NCBI GenBank assembly: GCA_025201705.1
Contig: MU617095.1
Location: forward strand, 4,744-23,800
Reading direction: 5' to 3'
Source: Dissophora ornata
Lineage: Eukaryota; Mortierellomycota; Mortierellomycetes; Mortierellales; Mortierellaceae
DNA length: 19,057 nucleotides
The position numbers and the translations under genes were made by a program. Of the stretch, positions 1 to 8,983 are shown piece by piece. Numbering within the stretch: the stretch's first letter is position 1; each line of letters begins with the position of its first letter. Under the pieces are notes generated by a model. The model was not told the origin of the DNA. It ran no database searches and worked only from the letters and a program-made list of their open reading frames with translations.

Positions 1-1721
1 CTCATCATGCACTGGCCCTCGATGATGATTTGGTACTATATGCTCCCAGGCTTTGTCCTCTTCCTTGTCGACCGATTCGTGCCCAAGATCATCCAAGCGC
101 GTTCAATCAGCCCTGTTGCAGCATGTTCCCTAAACACTGACGCTGACATCATCCGCGTGAAGTTCACATCACCTGAACCCATGAAGCCCTATTACCCTGG
201 CGATTACATCACTGTACAGATCCCAGGCTTGGGTCAAATTTACCATCCGTTCACGATCGCCTCATACTGGCCCGAAGACCCTTATTCCATTACGCTATAC
301 ATCCGCAGGTTCACAGAGTCCAAAAGCAGTTGGACCAATGACCTAGGCAAGCTCTTTGGACCCGACGGCACGCGCATCACCCTCCAAGCTAACGTCGATG
401 GAGTCTTTGGTGACCGTCGCCATGATTACCTCAAGTCCGAGACTATGGTCATATTTGTTGGTAAGAAACACACAACTGCCTGATACAAATGCAGTTCCAT
501 ACTACACGCGTCTTATTGCAAAGTCAGATGCTAATACAGCTCCATTATCCATCATCAACATCAATCCTAGCCGGCGCCGCCATTACCACATTTATGGGTC
601 TGATCAAGGCTATCGCTGCCCAGATCACGGCTTCAAGAGAGCCGCTCAGCATGCAGCTCTACCTGATCTGCACTTTCCGAACCCGCAGCGAACTTCACGC
701 CTACGGCTCGTTCTTGCACCAGATCACGCGCGATCCTCGGTTCACGAGCTGGCTGCATGTCCAAATCTATGTCTCTCGCCCCGACAAGGCTCAAACTCTG
801 ATGAGCCCCCACGCGGACCTTGTCAAAAACGATATCCAAGTCCCTAGCCAGACGAAAACGAGGGGTCACAATAACTTTGCTAGCCGCGACGCCGGTTCAT
901 ACATGACGTCTGAGGTTCTTCATAATCAGAGTAACGAGGGAGAGTACAGGGATCCCAGTCACCAGCGGTCCTACTCTCCTACTTCAACTGACCAGACATT
1001 GAGTGAAAGCAACCGCACGGATGTTTCTACGCCTAAAAGAACTTCTTTGAGCTCGAACTCGACCACCTTAACTGTCGACCAGCCCATGATTACCAAGCCC
1101 ACAAAGTCCATGACGTACCAAGAGCGTTCCCTGCCTACGTTCGAGGCCACATCTGCAGACTCTATCTCAAAGAAGCTTGCATTGTTTGATCTCTTGACAA
1201 CTGCACTCCTCGTTGCCGTTCCCTTGGCTGCCTGGTACGCCATGCGCACCGTCCGCATTGATGGACCCTCCCAGTTCTGTTTGACCACGAAGAGCAAAGA
1301 CTCATGGACCATCTTTGTCTGTCAATGGAGCTATGCAATGGCTCCTGGTCTCGTCCACACTGCTGTGATGCTCGCCCTCGGTTATGCTGGTATCTTTGTT
1401 GCTAGGAAAGTTCATATGCGCCACCATAATATGAGCTCGTCCACGATGGATATGGAAATGACGATGGCTCATACTGACAGTGATACGCAAACCATTGATG
1501 ACGGCAACTGGGATGAAGGCGATGTGGTGTATAGCGTTGGCCGTATGGAGGTTCGCAAGGTGATTGATGGCTTTGTGGAGCACGGCGTTGGCATGGAGGA
1601 GAGGAACGGGTTGGTGACAGTCTTTGCAGGTGGTCCCATGGGCTTTGTAGATATGGTCGAGCGCCAAGTCAAGAAATCCAGCTGGACAGCCGACTTCCAC
1701 CGCGAGACCTGGGCCCCTTAG
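1..1721 (+). CDS. Ferric/cupric reductase-like transmembrane flavoprotein (FRE/NOX superfamily), 3' part
   Basis: Partial gene that enters from the left edge. Exons 1-460 and 571-1721; the 110-nt intron 461-570 has donor GTAAGA and a GCTAATAC branch-like site. Reading is continuous across the junction and gives 536 residues of the C-terminal half. Visible in order: the end of the last ferric-reductase membrane helix followed by VDRF; an FAD-binding barrel with the HPFTIAS signature (about residues 82-88); an NAD(P)-binding start reading VAGAAITTFMG; and a C-terminal FAGGPMGF followed by FHRETWAP. Family knowledge: such enzymes pass electrons from NAD(P)H via FAD and hemes across the membrane to reduce Fe(III) or Cu(II). 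Oddities: the NAD(P) motif lacks the usual GxG and Pro, the C-terminal Cys-Gly-Pro is Gly-Gly-Pro, and the NAD lobe holds a disordered insert plus two predicted membrane helices (about 1171-1236 and 1324-1400) followed by a Met/His-rich run. The substrate is not determinable. Confidence 0.85.
461..570 (+). other. Spliceosomal intron in the reductase gene
   Basis: The donor is GTAAGAAA directly after the codon part GTTG, and the acceptor is CCTAG before CCGGCG. Splicing joins IFV to AGAAITTF in one frame, which places the NAD(P)-binding loop right after its first beta strand, as expected for the family. A GCTAATAC element at about 529-536 is a good branch site. Unspliced reading hits a stop at 481-483. 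Confidence 0.85.
1413..1472 (+). other. Met/His-rich segment within the reductase coding region
   Basis: About 20 codons just after the second inserted membrane helix. They encode HMRHHN, then a Ser spacer, then MDMEMTMAH. Spaced Met (MxMxM) and His clusters are known copper-binding patterns in Ctr-type transporters and related proteins. A metal-binding role here is inference only. Confidence 0.4.
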
Positions 1722-2079
1722 ACAGCACTTATTGTATATTCTTGAGGAGACTGAAAGGTCTTCACTCCCACCCCCACTCATTTTTTTGCTCGAACGTTCC
1801 ACGTACATATATCCCAACTATAAACACAAAATAACTGCATTAAAAAAAACCAATCATGAAATTTTATACCGCGTCGTATACATGCAATAATTAATGTGTT
1901 TCATGAACCATCCATTATCAGATTCACCCGCGGTACAAACGAGAGCCGTCGATTTTCATGTACTTTTCCAATTTACTCAACAATTGCCATCAGATTAGAC
2001 TGAAATGCAAAGGAATACAAACGCGCGCTACTTATTGTACAAGGGTATCTATCATTCCCTATCTAGTTGCACGTACTCA
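1722..2079. other. Convergent intergenic region, no gene seen
   Basis: 358 bp between the stop codons of two converging genes (the reductase on + and the CCDC43-like gene on -). It is AT-rich, with a T/C run near 1785-1795 and an A run near 1844-1851. No canonical AATAAA was found near the reductase stop. It probably holds both 3' untranslated regions. Confidence 0.6.
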
Positions 2080-2585
2080 TTACATTCTACGCTTTTCACT
2101 CTTCTGTGTCCTACGCTTCTCCTTCTCCTGGGCCAGCCGCTGCTTCTCCAATGCCAACTTATTCCGCTCCTTTTCGGTATCGCTCGCCTTCTTCATCTCT
2201 GCTCTCCGTTGCGCCTCCTTGTTCTTGACAATGTCCGCGTTTGTATTGGCCATCAACAAAGGGTCTGAGGACGCAACGTTGGTTTTAGTGGACCCGCCGG
2301 ATCGATCCTTGTAAACAATCTCCATCTCGCCGTCCTCGCCTTCAACTATCTCATCCTGATCATAGTCGTACTGCGCGAGAAGTGCCTCGCGCTTTTTGCG
2401 CTCTTCCCTGGTCATGTTTTTGACGACATGGCGAGAGGACATGGAGAGAGCACCCTCGCGGTTGCTGGGATTGTGGAGGTCAGCCTTGAATGCTGCACGC
2501 TCCTTTTCTGAACGAGATAAAGATGGATATGGAGATTAGTTTTTGAGATAATACAACATCAATGAGAGCGAGAAAAAAAAGCGTA

Positions 2586-2616
<31 letters not shown>

Positions 2617-3049
2617 ACCTTTGGCTAGCTCTAGGGCCTTCTCCTTCTCCTCTTGAGCCTTCCTTGCCTCTTCTAGCTTCATTTTATTCCAGAACTCGAA
2701 AACATCATCGATCACCGTTCTTGTAGGCTCCTCCGTCGCATCCGCCAACAGTTCGGTGATAGCCTCCCGCTTCTCGGGCTCCTCCATGGACTCCTCTTCG
2801 ACGAGTCTTGCAAAGTACTCTGTAATGGCCTATTGTTCGTCCAAATAGAAGGTTTTTTTTCGTGTTTGATATATAAACATCATCAGCTGTCGTAGGAGAA
2901 CTCGAAACCTGTAAACCCCCCCCCAAGGCTTCACGAGAGTTCAATGACTCATCAGTCGCTATGAAATATAAATGAAGTACCTCATCCTGAAGACTGATTC
3001 CTGCAAGGCGCTCAGCGATGAATGTCTCGATCTCGTTGCTCTCTGCCAT
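2080..3049 (-). CDS. CCDC43 family coiled-coil protein
   Basis: Three exons on the minus strand: 3049-2981, 2829-2619 and 2507-2080, total 708 nt = 235 residues, close to the roughly 224 of human CCDC43. The N-terminal region (about 1-80, starting MAESNEIETFIAERL and containing AITEYFARLVEEES) is a compact helical domain. A charged coiled coil follows, then the family's conserved stretch KKREALLAQYDYDQDEI with an acidic turn. Next come LLMANTNADIVKNKE and a Lys/Arg/Glu-rich helix ending in EKRRTQKSEKRRM. This domain order and these motifs are what identify the family. Its molecular role is not well established. Introns are 2830-2980 and 2508-2618; the second donor runs straight into 26 A residues. 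The gene is divergent from COA6, 176 bp away, with a probable shared promoter. Phases 0 and 1 at the two junctions close exactly. Confidence 0.85.
2591..2616. repeat. 26-nt poly-T (poly-A on the minus strand) in a CCDC43-like intron
   Basis: An uninterrupted run of 26 T on the + strand. On the coding strand it is 26 A starting immediately after the GGT of the 5' splice site. Runs this long are unstable in replication and in sequencing, so the exact length is uncertain. Confidence 0.9.
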
Positions 3050-3225
3050 GGTAACCGTAGTTGTTTGTCCTGATGTGTTGCAACTTCGGCAACAGTAACA
3101 AAAAAAGAAAAAAGCACAGTACTGCAAACTGGCAGTCACGCACGACACGATCTCCCGATCAGAGTTCTGATCACTTTCCTGCATCCCCACCAGCAAACGA
3201 CCTAATACATCCAACACAAAGAGGC
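3050..3225. promoter_or_regulatory. Bidirectional promoter region of the CCDC43-like gene and COA6
   Basis: 176 bp separate the two start codons, so both 5' untranslated regions and any promoter must lie here, unless one transcript starts inside the other gene. It contains an A-rich run near 3098-3114 and no obvious TATA element. Shared regulation is inferred from the spacing alone. Confidence 0.5.
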
Positions 3226-3833
3226 ATGAGTCAGGAAACAGTTCAGCACCCATCAAGAGCCGATCGCCAAAAGTGCTGGAAGGCTCGCGATGCCTTCTTC
3301 GCATGCCTGAACGAATCCAAAGTCCTTGACCCCAGTGCACCCGAGGCTGCTAGTATCTGCAAGGATCTCAGGAAACAGTACGAGGGCGCGTGCATGAAGA
3401 GCTGGGTAAGCGAGACGATATCTACATCCACTTGCGCAACAGCGAGTCATGGTGACATCGCATTTACCTCGCGATATGTTGCAACAGCCGGACTCTGACC
3501 TCACTCTTTGTCTCAATCTCAATCCCTCTCCCCCTACAATTGATGAACTTGCAGGTCGAATATTTCAATAAGCGTACGTGAACACCGATTACAGAGGATT
3601 CGTTTTGGCAGAAGAATTGTTCACCTATATGTCGCCTAGTTGGACAAAGTCTGAATACTGGTAAACTGGTAAATGCTGATCCGATATTTTCCATGATGAT
3701 CTTGATTGGGGGGGTTTTTTTAGGTCGCGTTCTGGAGGTAGAGCAAAAGGAGCTTTTGGAGCGCATGAGGGCACAACACGAAGCCGTGAAGGAGCGGGCC
3801 GCAGAGGCACAGGCAAAATCACAAAAGGCATAA
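3226..3833 (+). CDS. COA6: Cytochrome c oxidase assembly factor 6 (COA6)
   Basis: Three exons: 3226-3405, 3555-3573 (only 19 nt) and 3724-3833, giving 309 nt = 102 residues. COA6 is a small twin-Cys protein of the mitochondrial intermembrane space that helps copper delivery to the CuA site of Cox2 (family knowledge). The CX9C (Cys17, Cys27) and CX10C (Cys45, Cys56) pair is seen directly and is the COA6 pattern. It sits in a helical context DRQKCWKARDAFFACL and ICKDLRKQYEGAC. The third feature, SWVEYFNKRRVLE, is the family's conserved W-x-x-YFxKRR stretch, and it is assembled from all three exons, which strongly supports the micro-exon. The tail is a charged helix ending AKSQKA. There is no N-terminal presequence, as expected for a Mia40/CHCHD4 import substrate. 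The start at 3226 is the first ATG giving the normal family N-terminus. Confidence 0.9.
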
Positions 3834-3857
3834 TCGAACGCGACAGCTCAGATTGAA

Positions 3858-3863
3858 AATAAA
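3858..3863 (+). terminator. AATAAA polyadenylation signal of COA6
   Basis: Canonical AATAAA hexamer 25 nt downstream of the COA6 stop codon, followed by a T-rich stretch (TATTTATCTTTTCT) at about 3880-3893. A short 3' untranslated region is implied. Confidence 0.5.
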
Positions 3864-4036
3864 TATAGATGTAATCCAATATTTATCTTTTCTGACATGG
3901 AAGCTTGCTGAGAGATACCAGTACTCAGTCACAGAAAACATAGAGAGGCGGATGGAAATAGTGAGTATGGATATGAGCGGGTTTGGAAGTGATACATTTT
4001 ACATCGAGATAAGGTGACAATGCTACATAGAGAGAT

Positions 4037-4099
4037 GGCTAAGATATACATAGGGTTGGCTAAGATATACATAGGGTTGGCTAAGATATACATAAGGTT
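4037..4099. repeat. Three tandem copies of a 21-bp unit
   Basis: Copies start at 4037, 4058 and 4079. The first two are identical and the third has one change (TAGGG to TAAGG). A partial fourth copy begins GGCTAT at 4100. The unit contains GGCTAAGATATACATAGG. It lies in noncoding DNA between convergent genes, so it is a small minisatellite rather than a CRISPR (no spacers). Confidence 0.9.
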
Positions 4100-4218
4100 G
4101 GCTATGCAAGGGGAGATGAGAATTGAGGTGATGCTCGGAATGCAACGTGCTGAAGAAACAAAAAAATGTAGATATATGCTTTAAGATAAAGAGTCGTTAC
4201 AGTGTCCATGTATAATCA

Positions 4219-7200
4219 TTATAAGAAGTCCCCTGATGCGAAGGAGCGTGCATTCGTGAATCCTACAAAACAAAATGGATAGGAGGGTCAGTGCCATTGT
4301 TTACTAGTATCCTCGTCTTTACCTTTTTGTACAGAACTCATTGATCCTCTTACCAATCAAGCCGAGATACTGCAAGTCAATGTTCTCGGGTCGCTGCAGT
4401 GAGTTGGTGCATCGAGATCTCAACAGCTTGATAAGAACATATCGTCCCGATCTTTATCCCGGAGGGAAAAGCAAGACGCAAATATCGCGATTAATACAGA
4501 GTATAGGCTTCCAATGTTATGCCAACATACCAGCGCATTCAGGAGTTTCTTCTCACCTGTTCGGAGTGAAATCCAGGGTGCAGCTTTCATCCGGTCCACC
4601 AACCTGGAAAAAAGCAGCCGGGACGAGAGCGTCTGCACCGGGACCATGGCTTTGAAGCAGTTGTTTAAACGCTTCCCCGTCCTTAAGACTCTCCGTGTAC
4701 TCTTCATACCGCTCCCGTGTCATGTCGTCAAAAATGGCTGTCCTTTCCAGAAGGATGGGTTCGTGGCTGATAAATATCAGTCCTTCCTTGCAAGGAGCAG
4801 TGAAGCCAGTTGTGGGAGCCTTTGCCTTGAACTGAGTCAAAACAAATGTCCGGTGAGGCTCCGCCAACTTCAGACATATGTTGATGTTGGCCGATCGTCT
4901 GGAACTGTATAGACAGAGTAGGTTAGCATATATTCAAAATAAACGGGCTACAATGTGCCAGTTATATGCACGGTTCTAGGCGATAGCGCTTACCAGTAGA
5001 CAGAGGAGTCGTTCTTTAGAACGTTTCCAACAGAGTGGGCAGCGTTGAACTCCCCGCCGTCAGCATAATACATATCAAACTTCAATGGCCACACATCGCC
5101 CTGGGTCTCCATGCTAGCGACCGTGGCGCTCTCTCCGCAGCCGTGATAGTTACTATAGTCGTGGCGGATCGTTTCATGCTGCAAGGACACCGATCTTGCT
5201 GTGGATGTAGTCGAGGATCCAGTTCCGTTCGATCTAAATAGGCTATCTTGAATATAATTGCGACGTGCAGGAAGTGTCCTGGCGTCGAGCTGAAAGTCAG
5301 CGCTGCTTATTGAAGTGTGAGGTGCGAATGGTCTTCGGAAGTAGGGGTTGTTGTCATAATCATGCCCAGTCCTTTGCTGCGAGAGTGAGTTCAGTTCAAA
5401 TGAAATGGAAGAGTCCATCAGGGACTGTGATGAGCGTTCTGTGGAGAACATTCTGGTGAGAGAGGCAGCGGAGCGAGGCGATAGCTGTGCATGCTGCGGG
5501 TGTTCAATGTCTGACAATGAAGGCGATGAAAGAGAGTCCAGGTCCATAGAATACGTCCGCGAGTCGCCCTGGCGCCTACTCTCTATAACTTGATCAATGC
5601 CATCATCCTCATCATCATCTTCGTTGTCTTCTTCCTCAATCAACTCGGCATGGCTGGACCGCCTACGGAGCGTAACATACGGCAAACCCTCGCCTTGATC
5701 TGAAAACATAGTGTTATGCGGCATGCCATGTTCATATTCCATTCCGTCCATTTCATCTCCAAGCATACGCTCGTCTTCTTGGCTAGTGAATTGCCGACTT
5801 TGGGTATCCCAATGCTGCTGTCGGCTTGCGCCTTGAGAATGGATCGCAGAGCCCATGTGCAGACCGTGATCGTACACAGATTGGCGTGCTGACGTTGTAA
5901 AGACAATATTGTTAAGTAGACGAAAATGTATGCGATCATCGGCCTCGGACGGGCTTAGGTCTCTGATTGGGTGTGTCTGGCTCCTCCTGTAAGTCGTCTC
6001 TCCTTCGCCTCCTTCGCTGTGATGTCCAATCGCGCGCGGAGAGCGGCGACTCCTGCGATCTCTGTCTGAAATCGTGGTGGCGACACTGTCTCGATCACTG
6101 ATTACCGGCACAATGTCGCGATATGGCAACGACGATAAGGCATCAGTACCATTGATGTGCTCACGAGACATAGAGAATGCACTGGGTGTGAGTGCAGGTA
6201 GAGGGGCCGCGGAAGAAGGTGAGGATGAGGATAATATGGAAATGGAGACAGAACTGGGGTCGGACCTAGCCGTAGCGATGCTTGAGGAGATGTTGGCGTA
6301 GGTGGTCATGACAGGGTTGTTTGTAAAGGATCGCTGCATGGGCGTGGAATGGTGCACTGTGCTACTAGAACGAGTTTGGGGCAGTTGCGATCGGCGATCG
6401 AGCAGGTTTACATGGCTTTGGTGATTATTCATCGTAGCTGTGCCTCCAGAGGACAAGAAACGGGGAAGACTTTCACTGGGCCCTGAGCTCTCCATTGATA
6501 TCGAGGGACTAAAGGTCCTTTGGGTGTGAGAGTGCAGTTGTAGCTGATGACTATGTTGTGGGTTGGAGCGAGGGGGGGACGAGGAAAAGAAAGCTGCAGG
6601 TATTTCTGTTGCACTTGTTGTAGATGTTGTTGATGCAGCTGCAGAAGCAGTTGTTGTTGTGATTGTTGTTGACGATATTGTTGTCTGGTGTGCGCTAGGG
6701 GGTGACAATGGTCGTACTACTGATATAGGGGAGGGCGTTTCCCCTGGTAGGTGTCCGCTAACGACAAAACTGCGATCATGTGGTACTAAAGATGAGCGCT
6801 GATATAATGGTGGGGACACAAAGGGGTCGGAGGGCGAAGACTCATCGAAATGTCGATGCACCTGCTGGGGTGCTGGCTGATGACTGTGGTGGTGATATTG
6901 TCGTTCCATCCGAGAGTTAGGCTGGTCGGTCGGGGCAAAGGAAGAAAAATAACGCGTGCGTGGCGAGTGCTGATATGCGGCCATGTTGCTGTCGAGAGGA
7001 GACCTGCGGTGCATTCTGCTGCTCCATCGTCGGGACGGGTTGCTGTCCAGCGGGTGGGAGTGCAGTCGCCCAGAACTGCCGCTTAGATTAAGGCGATGAC
7101 TGCTTAGGCTGTTACTGTTGCTACTACTACTGCCGCTGATACTACTACTGGGGCCGGAGCTGAGGGAGGCGATAATGTTACTAGCGGTGGCATTTGAGAG

Positions 7201-7245
7201 TGAGGATGGGATCGGACCCTGGGCTGCAGCGAATGGAATAGGCAT
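4219..7245 (-). CDS. Ser-rich low-complexity protein with a conserved C-terminal beta-rich domain (family not named)
   Basis: Four exons on the minus strand: 7245-4994, 4904-4557, 4451-4354 and 4262-4219, total 2742 nt = 913 residues. Introns are 89, 105 and 91 nt, and all three phases close. Residues 1 to about 710 are disordered: Ser, Thr, His and Gln runs, a Thr/Ala-rich block near 195-215 and an acidic patch EEEDNEDDDEDDG near 535-550. From about 715 the sequence becomes ordered and looks conserved: WPLKFDMYYADGG, NVLKNDSSVYCSRRSANI, FKAKAPTTGFTAPCKEGL, IFISHEP, GRYVLIKLL, RPENIDLQYLGLIGF and TNARSFASGDFL at the stop. This beta-strand-rich pattern, split over four exons yet continuous, suggests a galactose-binding-like (discoidin/DOC-type) sandwich. 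I infer that; I did not recognise a specific family. No membrane segment or signal peptide is seen. The last exon is only 44 nt, and a read-through alternative ending in the third intron (stop at about 4319) is less domain-like. Confidence 0.75.
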
Positions 7246-7627
7246 CTGGAGAAGACCCCACAGGGAAAATGATTTGAGTGGAGGAGAGAGCCCTTCTTGG
7301 GACGCGTGCAGCGCGGAGGAGTGGATATATGTAGAGTAGAGGCGGAGCAGAGCAATTGAACTGACGGGAACGAAGAACGGGGATGGGGATGAGGACGGGA
7401 ACGGGGAATGACAGAGAGGTATAAATCAAAAAAAAAAAACAAAAAAGAGAAATGAATAGAACGAAGGCAGAATAGGGAGTTGCGAAGGGGAGAGACGGAA
7501 GGTTGGCAAGAAAAGAAAAAAAAAAATCTGCTTTGGTTTCGGTTGTCTCGCAAGAAAGAAAAAAATGAAAAAGATGTTATTCCACATAACGCGTGTCGGG
7601 TGGTTGCCACAGGACAAGTCTGTCAAC

Positions 7628-7644
7628 CAGTCAGTCAGTCAGTC
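7628..7644. repeat. CAGT tetranucleotide microsatellite
   Basis: Four perfect CAGT units plus a C, directly readable, in the upstream region of the Ser-rich gene. No function is inferred. Confidence 0.85.
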
Positions 7645-8241
7645 TTTTCGTCTTTCTTGCCTTGGTACTCACGATCTTACTCTGATTCCTACTGTCCATT
7701 TGGCTTGCGACATACGAAGACAGGTCAAATACCTAGTCTATGCAGATTGCAAGGGCGTCTCATGCATGTCATTCATTATGCGCGGGAGATTGACGAAAAA
7801 AAAAGGTCATGGTGCTCGCTTTCTGTTTTGCTGTGGCCGCTCGACGGATATTTTTAGGCAGGGGGTGACAGTTGCAGGGGAGAAGAAGAGAAAACAGAAC
7901 AGGGGCTTACGTCGATGAAGGATATTAACGCCCGGCTATCTACAGCTGTAAGCTATGGTATTTCTGTATCATGGATTTCTCGCGACCTGGGTGGCCCCCA
8001 CCGGGTTGGTCGTATGAACACATCTTTCAAGGCTACTGTTGGCAAGGGAGCTGCTCTATTTATCAGCTCGTTACACCGGCTTTTTTTTTCTCGACCAACC
8101 ATCAAAACCGATTCGGTGGGCAAGCATGTCGCATCGAAGGAGAACAAAAAAATAAAATAAAAAAATAACCCAAGCGAACATAAGGGAATAAGTTCGCCAT
8201 GGCACACGGACCGTAGTCTCTAGTTATGCAGTTATGCATAT

Positions 8242-8259
8242 CCCCCCCCCCCATGGGGG
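8242..8259. repeat. C11 run overlapping a CCCCCATGGGGG palindrome
   Basis: Eleven C residues followed by ATGGGGG make a 12-bp perfect palindrome. Just 5' of it the motif GTTATGCA occurs twice in tandem (8223-8238). It is noncoding, and the significance is unknown. Confidence 0.7.
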
Positions 8260-8983
8260 AGTGCCATACTGCTCATGAAGAGAGTAGCCGAAGGACTGGA
8301 CAAAAAACAAGGGATCAGGACAAACCAAGAGAAGGTAATATTTTACCTGCTGCCTTGCTTGCCTATGAACTTGATATCGCCTCCCCTTGCTCATGGACCA
8401 CATCCTTGCTTGCTCGCGATTAAAATCAGTGCAACGGCGAACAGCCCATCAGCGAGGTGGGCTCTGTGCTGGCATGGATGGGAATCTATTCCGATTACCG
8501 CCACCTTCACGAATCAGGCACTGATAAGTTGCTTAACCCTTCCCCCCGTCTCCGCAGGCTCTCGCCCTTTCGAGGGATGGCTCTTGGTTTCGAGCAGATC
8601 ATGTAAGCGCAGGGTGAATGTTCTGCCAGTATGATCAAGAGTGACGCGACTTGGCGATTCCATATTCTGCTTTGGACGTTGTTTCTCTCAGTCTCTCATT
8701 TTCTATCTTTCTCGGTGATAACTGCTTCTTAACGACATTCCTCTTTGCTCTGATCTTCCTGTCAGGCTCTCTCTTCTTTGAGACCAAGATTAGTGTGACA
8801 AAAATCGCTAGCTCGATCCCGAAGGTCGCAGTGGGGAGAGACATGACAAAGACGGGTGATAAACACGCGAGCAGGGTAGCGAAACGTGCTGACAGTCATA
8901 GAACATAGTCATGTAGCATGTAAAAACTGTAGCCCTGATTCATCTTCATTTTGTTACAACTCACGACTAGCAAGCAGGAGAAG

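Larger units (their letters stand above)
3834..4218. other. Convergent intergenic region with a short minisatellite
   Basis: 385 bp between the COA6 stop (+) and the Ser-rich protein stop (-). It holds the COA6 poly(A) signal and a three-copy 21-bp tandem repeat. No ORF or RNA gene is recognisable. Confidence 0.6.
7246..8983. other. 1.7-kb intergenic region, no gene recognised
   Basis: Lies upstream of the Ser-rich gene and downstream of RNase H1, both on the minus strand. The part next to 7245 is purine/A-rich on + (pyrimidine-rich on the coding strand), with several A runs at 7429-7580, typical of a fungal promoter or 5' leader. Short open frames occur (for example 8275-8634 and 8651-8908), but their translations match no family I know and show no domain. 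Also present: CAGT x4 at 7628-7644, a C11 run inside a palindrome at 8242-8259, and a T9 run near 8081. A noncoding RNA or a small multi-exon gene cannot be excluded. Confidence 0.5.

Noticed and set aside
4037..4102. CRISPR-like array
   Set aside because: The repeats are directly adjacent with no spacers and the genome is eukaryotic.
6563..6802. Val/Asp-rich + ORF inside the Ser-rich gene
   Set aside because: Shadow of Thr/Ser codon runs on the minus strand (ACA/ACT read backwards).
8275..8634. 119-residue + ORF in the 1.7-kb gap
   Set aside because: No domain, no family resemblance and no convincing start context. It is within chance length for this base composition.
8651..8908. 85-residue + ORF with a hydrophobic N-terminus
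   Set aside because: The hydrophobic part comes from a TCT/CTT-rich tract. It has no recognisable family and overlaps the 3' side of RNase H1.
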